DNA of 64,000 bases from Strix aluco (Eukaryota; Chordata; Aves; Strigiformes; Strigidae), in NCBI RefSeq assembly GCF_031877795.1, contig NC_133935.1, positions 75,472,303 to 75,536,302 of the forward strand. Reading direction: 5' to 3'. Of this stretch, positions 14,701 through 29,700 are shown one piece after another. The translations under genes were made by a program, and so were the position numbers. Position 1 is the stretch's first letter; the number at the start of each line of letters is the position of its first letter. The notes below the pieces were generated by a model. It was not told the DNA's origin, ran no database searches, and saw only the letters and a list, made by a program, of their open reading frames with translations.

Positions 14701-17700
14701 TTCTTTCGCTTTAATAAGACACTTCCTCTGTTTGGTCTTACGTATTGCTTGAGACCAAAACCAGCTGTATGGTCTGATCAGAGGTCCATATGGCGCAGTA
14801 TCTAATGACAACAAAAAGTGCAGCCCCCAGCCATTTCTGATGCACGGTTTTCATGAGCCAAATACAGTCCTCTGTAGTTATGAATCCCCAGTTGACCCCT
14901 CTTCCTTGAACTTCTCCTGTCTCCTCCTCAACTGTATAAATTTCTGGCATTGCAACACCCTGGGCAACAAGTTCCACGGATTAACTATGCAAGAACTGCC
15001 ACCTCCTTTCTTTTTTGAACCTGTCTCCTACCAGCTTCATTTTATGCCTTGTAGTTCTTTTATTGGATGAAACAGTGAACATCTGAGCCTGTCTTCATTT
15101 TCACTGCTGCAGGATGGTTTGATAGATCTCTTTTACATCCCCACCCCTTAATTTGTCAACTTTCTAAACTGAGTTGCTACAGATTATTTAGTTGTTCCTT
15201 GTTTGGAATCTGTTTCATGCCTGGTGGTAGCATTGGGTCTTATGTATGTTGTGGGTACGGAGCGAGGAGAATGTGCCTTGGTTTATGTGTGGATTTGTTT
15301 ATTGGGAGAGAAGATACTGCTTTCCAGAAATGACAGGGATTTTAATGTTGGAGTAGTGTAGAATGAACAGAACTGGCAGAATACATATCTGTGTAGGAAA
15401 CGGATGAGTGAATGTAGCAGGGAAATGAGAAATGAGCTATGAAGAAAAACAGATAATGGATGTGAATACATGTTTGTAAAGAAGGGATGTGTTTGGTACC
15501 TGTGAAAGACAGTGAAAATGAATGTCCAGAACAGAGTTGTGAGTAGCAGGTGATCTAATAGTAACACTGATGTAAAATGAAGATCAATACGCCTGATGGT
15601 TTTATACAAATAATAACGTGATGTCTTCTGAAATATCTGCATGCATGGGCAGTGTCACAGACAGAGGGGAAGCTGCACCAAAGATATTACAAGTTTGCTG
15701 TTAGGTGACTGCTTGGTTTCCTTCATTTTTCAGAAGGATAGAAACGCACGGTCCAACTTCTCTTGACCCTTGATCTCTCTGGAGGACAGTTTCCCTTGTT
15801 GTCCAACTGTGTTAATACAGTCTCAGCAGTGCTTGGCACCTGCAAGTAAACATCTCTTTGAGAATTAAGACTAATGGCTGTTTAGTCTGAAAATAAACAT
15901 ATTGCTTATTTACCTCTTAGGTGTAGCAGGCGGGGTAACATGGAGCGGAAAAGCTTTTGAAGGGATTATCTATGTCTCTTATCTATTGCTTTATCTTTTT
16001 CTTAGAAGTCTCAGATCTCGTCTACTGAGAAATACTGCTGAGCTAGAAGTGAGAGAGAGCCTCTGCAGATCTTCTGCTTCCCTGTTTCTGTAAGCCTTTC
16101 TTTCTCTGAAGCATCTCTCTAATCTCTGCTGCCTTTACTTCCTGCCTCAATTCACTTTCTCTGATAGCTAAGGGCACTTAGCACCCTTTTTTCACTCAGA
16201 TTCAAATCTGACAACAGTGAACTTTTTCTCTTGAAGAGTCATATAGATATACCATAACATTAGCAAAGTTATTTTTTATCTCAAGTTCCCTTAGTAGTCT
16301 ATGTTCTCTTTTCCATATTTCATTTTCTATTTGCTTGCCTCTGTAAACAGGTTTTTTCCAGATAAGATACCTTTTTCTGAAGATGATATTTCATCTTCTG
16401 TTTTAATTCATTATTGTTCCAACAAGTAGTCAACATTCCAAGAGTAAATTTAAATTGCTTTCCACACTGTAGTATCAGCAGGTTTTCAGGAATTTTGTGA
16501 GTTTTCATAGCTTGACTTTTTTCATAGCTTGAATAGGTAGATGAGGTGTTCAGAAGCAGGTCTGATGGACTTCAGCTGTCGGGGAAGTCACCCCAAGAGT
16601 GACTGCATGGGTGTGGTGTACTCCCACTGTTGGTGTGCACCTCCTCTTCCGTTTTGTGTTCCTGTTCTGCTGTACAGTTGTACTGGGTTCATTGCTAGTG
16701 TGTCTGCCCGAGTGCTCAGCACAGGAGGGGAACAACAGTTTGAAGAATTTTACTGAGGTTATAAACTTTGGGCCACTACCCAAAAGTCAGAGCTGACTCC
16801 AGGAATATTCTTCCTCTCAAAAACTATTAGGCAAGTGTAATAAAGGAAAAACTGTGATCCCAATTCAGTTCTGGTACAATTGCATTGAGATCCGTGAAGT
16901 TTCTTCATATGACTGGGACTGAACAAGCCTCAGTAAATAAGACTGAAAAATCAGATAGCACGAGAATGAGGGAAGGATCAATGTGATCAGCAAGGATTTG
17001 TTCTAGTTTGAGGAAACTTTTCATTTTTCATGTCCACGTGAGGCTTAAAGTCCTGGTTTGTGAGACCAAATAAAGAAGACCTGCTTTTCTTTATCAGGTG
17101 ATAGTATCAACAATAGTTTATTATTGAGAAATAATAAATATATCATCTAAATTTATTTATAATCTAAACCATATATTTAAAAGTAAGCAATTAATTTGCA
17201 ATGAAATTATCTATAACAAGAGTTTGTGAGATTAAAGGTGCCTGATTCTTGAAAACAATTTTATTTTAAAGCCTAGGTCCAATCTACAGCCCTCACAGTC
17301 ATTTGTGCAGGTAGCAAAATGTCTATTCACCAAAGTACTACATGCTGTTGCATTCAAGTCAGTATTGCAAAACGGAGTTTGTCCTTGCAGAAGCATTGCA
17401 AATATGGAAAATTATTTCAATGCTTGTAATTATTTCAGGATTAGTCACTCAATAATTAAAAAGCAAAAAGTTAAGCTTTTGTCCATAGTTTTTCTAGTAA
17501 AGAATTACAGGCCATAAGTAAAATAAATTGAGTTACAGCTGAAGTTTTTATCAAGTAGTCTTGTGACTGCATTCTCTGGTACACACAAACTAATTACAGC
17601 TAAGAGCCTTACAGGAATCTCGTGCTGGCAGCTTGTCAGCTGTGGTATCTTCTACCTGTGGTCACTAGATTTTAGCTGTGAGGTGCTGAGCACCTTCTAT

Positions 17701-20700
17701 GGATTCCTCAGCAATCCCAGCTATGTGTCAGAGTAGCTGAAGGAGTTTTCTTTCTTGCATGATAGGATTCATAATGCTAACAACATTCTAGCTGTTTTGT
17801 GAGCTGAGGAATTGAAATGAAACTCTGTTGCCAACTACCACTACATTTCTTAATCTCTCTGACTTAATTTTTTTATTTCTGTGTCAGTTTGCAGCTGTAG
17901 ACATCTCTCAGGGAAAAGTCTGGAATGTATTTTCATTAATGGTCCAATTTTCTGAGTGTTTTTTTTAACTCATTACATCTGCATCCATGATAGCTTTTCA
18001 TATACGGTACCGCTATTAAGCTTTATGAAAATAAGTAAAGCAATGTGAGAAGCATTTGCAAACGTTAATGCTTAAACTTGAAGAGTTTAATCTTCTTTTC
18101 ATTATTTATGTTGTTATATGTATAATAATGATTAAAACCACATGATGTTGAAAAATACACACATCAAAGAAGGGCTATAAAACAATGGGGATTATAAATG
18201 CCTAATGCCAGTTGCAGCTATTTTTTTTGTTGTTGTGATTGCTGTCTAAGTATTTTACAGGCAGTCATGAGGCTGATGTCCATCTATCACAGATTATGAC
18301 ATTCAAATGCTAAATGGAAAGACCAGATTTTTCTCTGCTTATCTTACATTAAGCTTCTGTGTCCATATAACTATTAAATCAGAGACTGAACTTAAAATCC
18401 TTGATTTCTTAATCTGAGTTAATCATCCTGGTCTCCCTTTAGAGTCAAAAGAGAGAAATATGCTATCTTCTACCGGTACTTTATCTCATCCTAAAATAGG
18501 CACCTGGGATATAAAATGACCTGCTCTTTGGAAGTTCCTGTTTTTATCCCTGACAGTAAGGAAGCCTGGAGATGTTAGCACAGGCGCTACTGTCTGACTT
18601 TTGGATGTGGGCAGCTGGACCAAACCCATTGCTCAAAAGGGAGACATTCAACTTCTTTCTTTTACCCCCTTTTTCTTTTGACACCTTCCCTAATTTTTGT
18701 GTGGAAGTAGTTGGTCTGCTAGCTCTTAAGGTAACTTGATGCTTGCTGTTCTGTGGTGCCTTTGTTTATGTCACAGAAAATGAGGTGTTCAAATCATTTT
18801 TCTTTTGCTGGATAGAAAGGTCTTTATTGTGAAACTGGAATGGCTCCACAGGAATCTGTCCTCATGAGTGAAGAATGTGACAAAAGAAAAACTGTCAACT
18901 TTGCTCTCCCTCCTGATTTTTGGGATTTCTCTTTTGATCGTCTGGCATGATATTAAAGAGGGCACAGCATGGAATAATGATGAGCAATGCAGTACAACTT
19001 TAATCAGTTTGCACAGGACTTACTAATCAGAGTTTGTGGCAGTCAAAGAGTTACGTGTATTTGGGCAAAGTGCACATTCATTATAATTAGTTTGATTATG
19101 CCTGTCCCAAGGAGTTCAACCAAGAATCCTGCCAAAGTGTGTTGGGAATATTAATTGTCCTTATTAACATATTTATACATTTAGACAACCTGTTGGTAAG
19201 TGCAAACATTGTGTTTGGCCCTCGTGGCATTCCAACACAATATACTCAGTTGTAACTTATGGCAAGAGTACACAGGAGCAGACCAAAGCTGCTATCACAG
19301 AATTGAAGTAGCTCAGTCTTTAATGCAGTTTGATCCTTGTGCTCTCCCTCACTGACTTTAAACTGTAGAACATACAAGGAGTAGTTGCTGAGCCCCACTG
19401 CAGCAGAAAAGAAATCACCATATGGTGTTTCCTTCTAGTCACATGTACTTGTACTGTACACCTGCAAAATTCTCCTGTGTGTTTCATCACTCTTCTGTGC
19501 AATTCCTTAAGTTATCATAGATTTTGCAATAGAACTTTTTTTTGTAATTCATTTTATCAGTTTTTGGGAAAACTGATCTAAATTCAACTTTTTTCTTTGA
19601 AAGATGTTTTTTTGCAAGCTCATTCACTCTGTGTGTGTTCAAACACTGGTATTCAAATTGGGTTTTAGATTTACCAGTCCCTGTAGAGGCATACTTGTAC
19701 TGTGCCCATTCAAATATACATACATGCTGGAAATCAACAATGTCTACGCTGCGCCTTTATTTTCTCTCTGCTCTTTATCTGAGCCAGAGCTTGTCCTTCA
19801 TGGGGTTTTTTTGAGAGTGATTGCAACACCACCAACCCAGTTCTCTTTTTGACTATTTTCTTTCCTTGACTGGAAAGATGTCATCTGAGGCATCCAGGTA
19901 TAAACGTTGCTCCTTCTGTTGGAGGGCCAAAATATAAGAAAATTTATTGGAGATGGGGAGGGAACCTTAAATCATCACTGATAAAGAATTGAGCACAAGA
20001 TCCTAAGGATGATCCTCCACAAGGCTGGCTGCGAGGAGACTGATCTCTCTCCCCTTGACCACCACCTTCTGAAACCTGAACCACCACCATGCAAAATCTT
20101 GGGTTGCCGCTGAAAGGTTTTGAAGAAAAAAAAGAAATACCAATCAGCTGCCTCTCTTTTGTATCAGCCACATTCAGAGGCAACTGTAGTATCTGCTTTG
20201 GGTAGGTGAGGCTGCCCTAGGACTTCCTTGCCATAGTTTGTAGCTCCAAGTGACACAGCTATTTCATGAAAGCCTGTCCCCTTCTCTTAATACTCCCCTT
20301 ATTTAAAAACTTACTTATTCCAACAGACTGCCCTGAGTCTCAAGGAGGCCTGACCAGCACATCCTCCAGCTGGAGTTACAAATGCAGATTTAAGTGATGA
20401 AATTGATTCTTTGCTATATCTGGGACAGATGATTTGGTTGTTCCACCTATTCCCCAGCTTCACTCTTTACTCCTTTATAGCCTGAGACTCAGAAATGTCA
20501 TCATAGGTACTAATTACATTGCAAGAATCTGCCTCCTTGTTCCCAATAAGTAGCACAAGGACTTAATTAAATTCAGTTTGATTGTGACAACACGGAGACT
20601 GCTGTAGTCCATTTACCTCCTATAGGTGCAGAATTGTTCTGTGCATGCACTGGGGATGTATTGATGTATTTCTTCACTGGGGCTAATTTTTTATATTTGC

Positions 20701-23700
20701 AGTATTTAGCTGCCTGCCCCCAAGCAGCTTCCTGTTAAGTCCAACAAGCTTGTTGGTTCAGCTCCACTTTTGTAGTCACTCCTTCATCTTTCTCAGGGTA
20801 GCATTACTGAAAACACACCCAGAAGATCTAAGAGCTTTCCTATTTTTGCTTTCTTTCTTCTTTCCTCTTTCAGTATCTGTCTCTATTGTTGCCTGAAATT
20901 AAATTGCAACATAGTTTTGGATATAGGTTAAGATCACCATGGCTATTCAATTTAGTTTTCTACTATGCCCCATTGACTTAGTCTACAACCCCTGTCCCCT
21001 TTCAGGATTTTTTTTCACAGAACCCTGTTCATATTTGAGGAGGTTCACTTACAGTTGCTTAAAGTGTGAATGTGTGTGTGAGCAGTCACTCAAGAACGTT
21101 TCTCACTAGCAGCTGCAATTTCTTTGATGTGTGATGTCTTTGTGGATATTTATAACGCCACCTCCTCTTTCCTTTTGCCTCAGTTCCATATTAAAATTTT
21201 ATTTTATGAGGTTGGGAGGAACTGTGGGTGTAGGGTGCCATCTGACCTGTTACACTGTGCTAGTATAAAGACAAAGGTGAATGAGGCATAAATGCATCCC
21301 TGCAGGAGGTGGTAAGACTAAGAAGAATCAAGTTCAAATGTTTAGATGTATGCACTGTAGAAAAAGCCTGCATGTGTACAACATGTCTTTTAGGACTTCC
21401 AGTTAGCAGTCAGCAACCTTCCTTCAAATCTAGACACCTTTCAGTTGTCCCTGATGATAATTCACGATACATTTTAGTCTAACACAAGATAGGCTTCCAT
21501 ACTTTTTTACCATTTACTATATTATAGCAATATTTATTATATTACTAATATATTTAATTCTGTTTTTATTTTCCTGTAGTTTGCAGGAAGAAAAAAGGCT
21601 TCTGGAAAATGAATATGAAAGAATTCCAAAACAAAGGGTAAGCACAAAACATGAGAAAAACCATGTTTTATGTTCTGTCAGCTAATATATAAAAACAGCA
21701 ATGAAAATGTTTTCACAGTGTGTAGCTCTAGAATCTATTTAAAATCTGGAATACATAGGAAAATCAAGAGGTAGATTTTATAGGAGAGACTATCATATCA
21801 TTTAGGTTTGATAACTCTAGGGCCAGCAATGAGTAACTGATTCAGAAAAGATCTGTGTATTCTTAAGTTTACTCAACAGAATTTTTTACTGTATTTAGCA
21901 AATGGATACTGCATATAGAGATAGCTGCAGGTTTTTGGTTCTAGGATGAGAGTATGGAAAACACATTTGCAGTCATAAATCCTGATGAATATATGTGGTT
22001 TTGTTGGAAATAAAGTTCTCATGGTTATTGATAGAAGAAATACACATCTAGTAAAAAATGATATTTCACACCTTGTTTTAAAAAAATGTTGTCAACATTC
22101 AATGTTAATGATTCTGTAGTATCACAAGCCTGCAAAATGTAAAAGGGAAAAGAAAATTAATCTCTTTTACTTGATTTTTAAAGGAAGCAAATAAGAAAAT
22201 TAAACAGTTGAAAGAAAATTGTGATGAGCTCTGCAAAGAAGTAATCCGAAGGAAAGCCGAAATTAATGCAATAAAGGAAGATATTTCATCCAAGCAGAAG
22301 CTGGTGTTAATAGATATGAAAGAAACGGAAAAGCTTCTGGAGAAGCAGGCTAATTTAAAAGTAACACAAAATTAGTTGTGTGTATGTATATCTCTGGGTG
22401 TGTGCGTGGTACATGCTTTGTGCAAGGAAACAGTGAATATTCTGGATGTGTTTGTCATTCCAGATGCATTAGATGGCATTACATTATATATTACATAATT
22501 TTTCAATAGGTGTGAAACGTGCTGCTGTGCTATGTCCTTTATTACTCCTTTAGGAAATAATAATAGTCATGGTTTTGATTTAAAAATAGATTCTATAATG
22601 ACATTTGCTATGTTGTGTTATTGTAGGCTGCTCTAACATATGCTCAGATCCAAGTTAATACAGATCTATGATGAGAATTAAAAACCATACCCAGGTCTTT
22701 GCTGCTTTCCTCCCCATGGTATAGATAACAATCAGATGTATTAATAATATTCAAGCATAATTTTTATCTTGCAGACATAATGAAATCATAAATATCAATG
22801 TTTAGTTTCAAAAGTAGCAGCTACAATTCCCTGGGACAAGCTCAAGTAGTTTGAAAATATGTTTTCTGCCCATTTTCACAGCAGCTCTAGATGAATATTA
22901 CTTCTATGAAATCTCATCAGATTTTGAGGCTATTGGTCTAACCTTTCTGTTTTGTCACTAGGATGAGCTAGTTAAGATCCTTGGTGTTCCATCACGACTT
23001 GGAAGAGAAACTGAGAAGATGAATCAGAAAAAAATGTATGCTCTTAATAAATAATTAAATATACGTGAATATGTATGTATGACTTATTTTCATCCATTTG
23101 CTACAGAGATGATTGAGTATAGCTGTTGATTGATATTAGGATCAACATTTAAAAAAGCATCTATAATCCACTTAAAATCCATGCACTGTACTGAAATATA
23201 TAGTATGTGCAGTGAAACATTGTAAATTTAAGTACAACAAAGAAAAATTTAGAACAAAGCTTGGTCAAAAATTGCTTAACCATCTTACTGTGCTGCATTA
23301 CTGTATATCAGATCTACTTAGTAAATTTTTAATGGAAAATAATGTTACCATGTAATCTAGCAGTTAGGCTTTTTTACAGTTTCTAGTCCTCAGTGACTGT
23401 CTATTAGTTTGTCTCTATTGGCCTCAGTGAAACTAGCAGCTTTCACAGCTACGTCTGGCCTGAGCTAAATAATCACTCTCCCTTGATACTTCTGTACCAG
23501 CTTTTTAGCCAGAGGTGCTTTGCTGTAAGCTCCTGATGTGAATTCTGGTCTCTAATATTTCAACAGGGAAAATGTAAGCCAGTAGCTAGCCTTTTCTTTC
23601 TATCTTTTGTGTAGTTGGGGTTTTTTTTCCCCTAAAGCGTGACATGTACTGCTTTCTGTATGTGTAAAATCTGATTAGCTCTGAGCAGTTTCAGCCAGGT

Positions 23701-26700
23701 CACTTGGAGATCCCGGCAGTCCAATTGTCATCCAGATGAATGAAGTTTTTGTACCATGTTCAGGCACAGGGTTACACTGAAGTTTTCATGTCTCCTGCTT
23801 GCAGTCCTTATTTGTAATATAGAAATTGTTTGACTATGTTAAATTTCTCAGTTTTAAAACTTGTATAATGGTTTTCTCCTACATTTTCCTCACTACTCTG
23901 CTTAATGCAACTCTGCCATCATAAATATAAGAAGTTTTTCCTATAGTGTTACAGAGAAGCAATTTTTAAAAAATAGTACATTGTATAGATTGCTATTAGT
24001 GAAGTATTTAAATGAGTCTTTATACTTGTGTCACATCACAGAATGAACTAACCAGAGTTCCCAGTCTTGGGAATAATATTTAGAAATGTCACACCCATGT
24101 ACCTATAATGTTGACAGAAATCAGTTTACTAAAACTCTTTTTAATACTGTTATGGGTATAAACTCCCTGTTAGCCCCATGGCTATCTGCAGTTTTATTGT
24201 TGAACTGTATTGGCATTTAAAGACTTTCACTGTACGTAGTCTGCTTTCAAACATGTGATGTAAATAGTTGTGTTGAAATTATTTTGTGTGTCCATGAAAA
24301 CTGGCAACTTACATTTTGCCATTTAAATATACATCTGGAAAAGTTAACCCCTACTGTTTTGTTAAAATCTATCTACAGCGATGCAGAGAAGAAGAAAGAA
24401 GCCCTTAATGACCAAATAGAAGAGTTGAATGGTACCCTGAAAGCCATTGGAAAAAGGACTGAAGAGATTTTGCAAGAAAGAGAAGATGTAATGAAGGAAA
24501 TGGATGGGAAACAAATTTTGCTAGAAAGCAAAGAACGAGAATGCATTACTTTGACAAAATTACTAGAAATTAGCAGAGAGGAGGAATCAGCAGTCCTATC
24601 AGACAGGTTAGAGTACTAGACATAAGCCATGTAGTATGGCTGAACAACTCTCTGTTCTGAAAGATGTATTTCATTTCTCTGCTATATTGTTTATGTTTTC
24701 AAGTTTTATGATGCAACCAGTGTGGACTAGCAATTATTAGGCTTGGTTTTGACTTCAGAAATGTTTATATAAACTACTGGAATCTAGGATCTGGCTTGAA
24801 GTAGAACATCAAAAAGCATAAGCATTTGATAAAATCCTGGGAGAATGAACCTGGATTTTGCTCTGAAAGGGAAATCTTTTAGAGGGTTTCTCTCTCCAGT
24901 GAAAATATTTCTTTTTCTGTGTAACCCACAGAAAGGAAATTGAGCAAGAAGAAAATATGTCAGAATTTTCACTTTCAAATGAGGATCATAGATTTCTGCA
25001 CCCACGTACTACGGAATTTCGGTGGGGACTGGTTACTCATCTCTTTAATATTCCCTTGAGTTATGAGCTTATATATACTTGGTAAAGTAAAATAAACTGT
25101 TAGGTTGATTGCAAGCTTCAAAGGATTCCTTCTTTTCAGAGGAAGATGTATAGTTGTAATCATGGCCATACACTTAGCAACAATGATTTTGCCTTTAAAG
25201 TTTTGTATTAAAGGATAGTGGCACTTTAAATTGAAATGTTTGAGTGAAGCAAATATGTAAATATTCCCTCTTACTAAAAAATGTGGTTTCTTCTTTTTAT
25301 AACTAATAGTTTCTCTGGAATTTTTAGCATATTTAGAACAGGCTGCGAGATCTCATTGACATCATTAGGAATAATATCATTGATTAAAGTGATAAGAATG
25401 CTATCTTTTTAGGTAATTTGTGTCAGTAGTTTATGCGTTTAGTTTATGCATTTATCTTGCTGCTCAGCCATAATGATGCAGTACTCAAAACCAATTAAAA
25501 ATGTTAATGCCTGTTTGCATACATGTCTTGGTCAAGTTACCTGCTTCTAAAATTCTGTGTCTATACAGAGCAGCTCTGGAAGATAATTTAAATAAATGTG
25601 TCTTGGAGAAAAAAAAGCAACATGATATTCTCATTCAGAAGCAAACACAGAAAGATAGAGAACTGAGAAATTTAAAAAAGATGCAGTTACAACTGAATAT
25701 GATTTATGATTCCTTGGAACAAGTTAAGTCACAGCATAAAAGACTCAAATTAGAGGTCTGTATGAATGTATTGATCGCAAGGATTCTACTGTCTATGAAA
25801 TCTTTTGACTGGTCCTAAAAGGGTGAAGGGGAGAAGACTGTTTTAAGTCTTATGCACATAGAAGTGACAAGAGTGTTGCTACAACTAACAAAGAAATCTC
25901 TAGGTGCTCTAGCTCTAGTAAAAATACTGCACCAAGATATATTTGGACTATTCTTAAGAAATGGATTTAGGTGGGACCATCCTATCAAGGAGAATTGGGA
26001 GATTATATTGGCACTGTGGTGTCATGTCTTCCTCTAAAGCACTGTAGAACTGTGGTCATTTATGAGTGAAATAATATAGTGACTTTCTCATTGGCATCAA
26101 AAAAATTTGTGTCGGAAAAATAGACCCAAGTACTCCCTGGCTCCCAAATGATTAAAAGATATACCTTTTAAAACTTGAGGTTTGTTTGTACATTACTGTA
26201 AATTTATAATGTATTTAACATTATTTCAGGGGACAGGAAACTAGCAGTATATAAAATTTGGTATTAAATAATATGAAATAATTCCCTATGTTCTAATTGT
26301 TTCCACTCAAATTTCACCTTCCTCATTTCCTCCCTGCATTAATATTTCACCCATTCCTCTTCCCATACTGATTTACTCTTTTTTGTTTTATTTGTGCCTT
26401 CTACTATGCAGTAGAGATAAAAGTGAAATTCTAAGCAGTATTTTACTCCAGAAGTGCAGGATGCTACCCTAGCGCAAACAGGCCATGGCAATATAGTTTT
26501 TTTAGCTTATCCTCCCATGCTCTGTGTTTTCTCTGATTCCTTTCTTGTTGCATTTAGAAGAGAAAATGTGAAATCACCGCTCCTCTGCAGCATGGTCCAT
26601 TCAAATGCAGTACTGGAGTATGAAAGACTAGAGTGGCAAGCTTGATTATGCTTGACTTTTGCTATCTTGAGACTATTTTAATTTGTAAGACTTGGGAACA

Positions 26701-29700
26701 CACCGAGGAAATGTTAAAATATTTTAAGTAGTTAAAGGAACTTTAACTACTTAAAAAGCCAGATTTACATTTATTCATTGTGATTCCAAGTGAAAAATCC
26801 ACAAGAATTAATTGCTAGTATAAAAATGTGATTGCAGAAGCAGCAGTACATCAGTGTGCTTCCCCAAATTTCTCTTACTTTAAATCACGTGCTAAGTGCA
26901 GAATGACTGGTTTGTAGAATAAGGAAATTACAGGAACACTTCCTTCAAATGTGTTTTTCTTCTTAGTAAGTTGTGAAAGGTCAGCTATTGCTAAACGACG
27001 ACATTCTGTGTGAAAGAGAACTGGCTGCCACCAGCCCCAAGCAGAACACGTTCCTCTCCGTGCACGCCTTCCCTTTGGTCAAGCCAACACAGAGACAGCC
27101 AAAAGTGCCTAAGTTTAGTCATGTCTTATGTGAACAAAAGTCCTTAATGGATTAAAGATGTTTATATGAGCTTTCTACTTTTAGACTCAAGAACTTGATG
27201 GCATCTTTAGAATCCCATCCTGAAAATGTGGAAATGCCTACTTACAGACGCTACAGACTTTTACACAGCAGAACTTGCTTAGAATAGGTTTTATTGACCT
27301 TTTAGCAAACCTAAGTCAAATAAAATCTCAGAGTTGGCAGCTGAAACCAAAGTAACTCCGCAGCTTGACCTTTACTGTGCCTCTTGTTTCCCTTTCTCTT
27401 AATGCAAGTGAATAACTTCTAATTTTGTCACAGAGGTGAAAGAAAACCCTAAGTGCAAAACATCTCATTATCTGTATTGAGGTATAGTGTTTTGACCTCT
27501 AGCATCTGGCTGAGATCCGAGAAAGATAACACAGGGTTGCATGTATTATCTTTGAATAGTTTCCAGATGCGTCATTTAGTGTCATTTTTCCCCACCTGTA
27601 TGAATTACAGATTTGCAATTACAGACAGGCAACATATGCCTGCATAGTTAACCTGCTGTATTTAACCGGAAAGAATTTTTAAGTGAAGTTAGTCACTGTG
27701 AGGCCAATACAACCTTTTGCCTTACAAGTCGTATCATGCACGTAGTTGTAGTGGGATTGTTCAGGTATATTTTAGTCAGAAGGTAGTTTCTAATGTGTCT
27801 TCCTTCACACACTTCATTTTATAATCTGATTGAATAAACAAATTTTCCCATAATGTACAAGAAAAAATAGGACATAACTGTTTGTGTTGTTAGTTTTAAC
27901 TTCTAGAGACTAAGAAGAAAACAGGAAAATCCTACTTTAATAATGAGAAGCAAAAATTATGATATCAAACCTACACGGATGAGAAATACTGACTGTATTA
28001 AAATCAGTGGTAGATCTAATTTTTTCCTTCAGTAAGGTCAGAATTTCACTCAGAAAATCCTATGTGAATTTAGAAGGTGACATCTTTGCATAGACTGTGT
28101 TTTGCCTTTTTAATGGCAGTTTAGTTGCTGAAAAACACAACCCTCATAAATTCAGTGCTTAAACTGGTCTTTGTGAAGTTTAGTGTTTATAGTTAAATTC
28201 TTAAAAGATAAATGTGAAAAACTTGGGTATGTCATTGAGGAACTCTACTCAACAAAGAACTCTTGGACTAGCTATTGTAACAAGACAGAAAATTCACTTC
28301 TTGATTTGTGCAAGTACTTCAAGTAGATTATCTGCAGTTTACATTTTTCACATCTTCTGTTTGCTTCACTTGGTGTCCTTGCTTTATTTTTGTAGGTAGA
28401 AGCTATCCCTAAAAGAAATGGAGTATTATTAGAAAGACGACGAGAACTGCAGAAGGAAATTGAAATGACCAAGAGGAGTTTAGCTGAACAGGTGTTGAGT
28501 TTTGCTTTCTCATGCTTTTTCACTATAACAGTTGGGTTTCGGTCATGAGAATAAAGGGACTGTTTGAAGAAAAAATGGTGGGAGTTTCTAGCTGCAGCTT
28601 TCTGGTGAGAAAACATGCGATAGTATTTATTCAATTTTAAAGACCACTTGTTTGTCATATTCAAAAAAACATTTATCAGTGTTACTGGTCACACATTGGA
28701 AGGCAGAAAGCAAATTACTTTCTAGGTTAAGTCTTTCTGAATATCATTAACGACGTTACAACTAGTATATGGGTATAAATATGGGTATAAATTTCTAGTA
28801 TATGGGTATAAATTTCCTTTAGATATGGCACAGTGTCTTGTTGAAACAAGGGCAATTCAGCATTTGTACATTATCATTTTTCATCTTCAGAGTTTTGTCA
28901 TTTGTGGATGTCCGTCTCTACTCAGCACAACCATATATAGTGTGGAAATGCAGATGTCTTGATTATGAGAGTATTAGTACTTGCCACTCTATAAATGACA
29001 CTATAAGAAGCAATATATTTCAGACGTACCTGCTTCTTAAGATCATACCTCCTTATCTTCTTTCCCTTATATCCATTTTCTTTTTTGTGCTGTCTTTGAA
29101 TTCATTAGCATTATCAGGTGGGATTCAGCTTGTGTTTGAATACATATTTGTTTGGTATCTACATGTCACTATTTGTGTAGGGGATATGTATCTAACGTGC
29201 CACGGTAGTCAATAACAACTACTCATGTAGTCGGTGGCGCCTAGGAAGCCATCCATTCACCTCCTCCTAAAGAGGTCAGCCTACACTGGGTAGAACAAAC
29301 AGCTCTTCAGAGTTCACTGGCCGTATTGAGTGAATCTTCAACAACTCTAGGCATCTACTTTATCTGTTTTAAACTTGTTCTCTTAATGTGAAAGCTCAGT
29401 GTCATCCACTGTGTAGTATGGACATGTCAAGACCTGACAGTAAGCTTATCTGAAGATTACATGGCTATAAGGAACCATTCTGCCCAATGGACAATAGCTG
29501 AAAGATGTGCTAGACTGAGGAACAGAAATGCTTCTAGGTGATAAAATATTTTGACATGTTATTATAACAATTGTGCATGGTGTTTCAGATGGTATTTTAA
29601 AGCTTTTTTTTTTTTTTTTTTTAAATCCACATAGTCTGTATATATGTGTACTTTGCAGATAAACCCAAAGGATTTCCAACTTTGGGTTTGCCAACACAGA

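Noticed and set aside
28272..28664. 130-codon open frame on the - strand
   Set aside because: It is the antisense shadow of the CCDC146 exon at 28396-28491 plus flanking intron.
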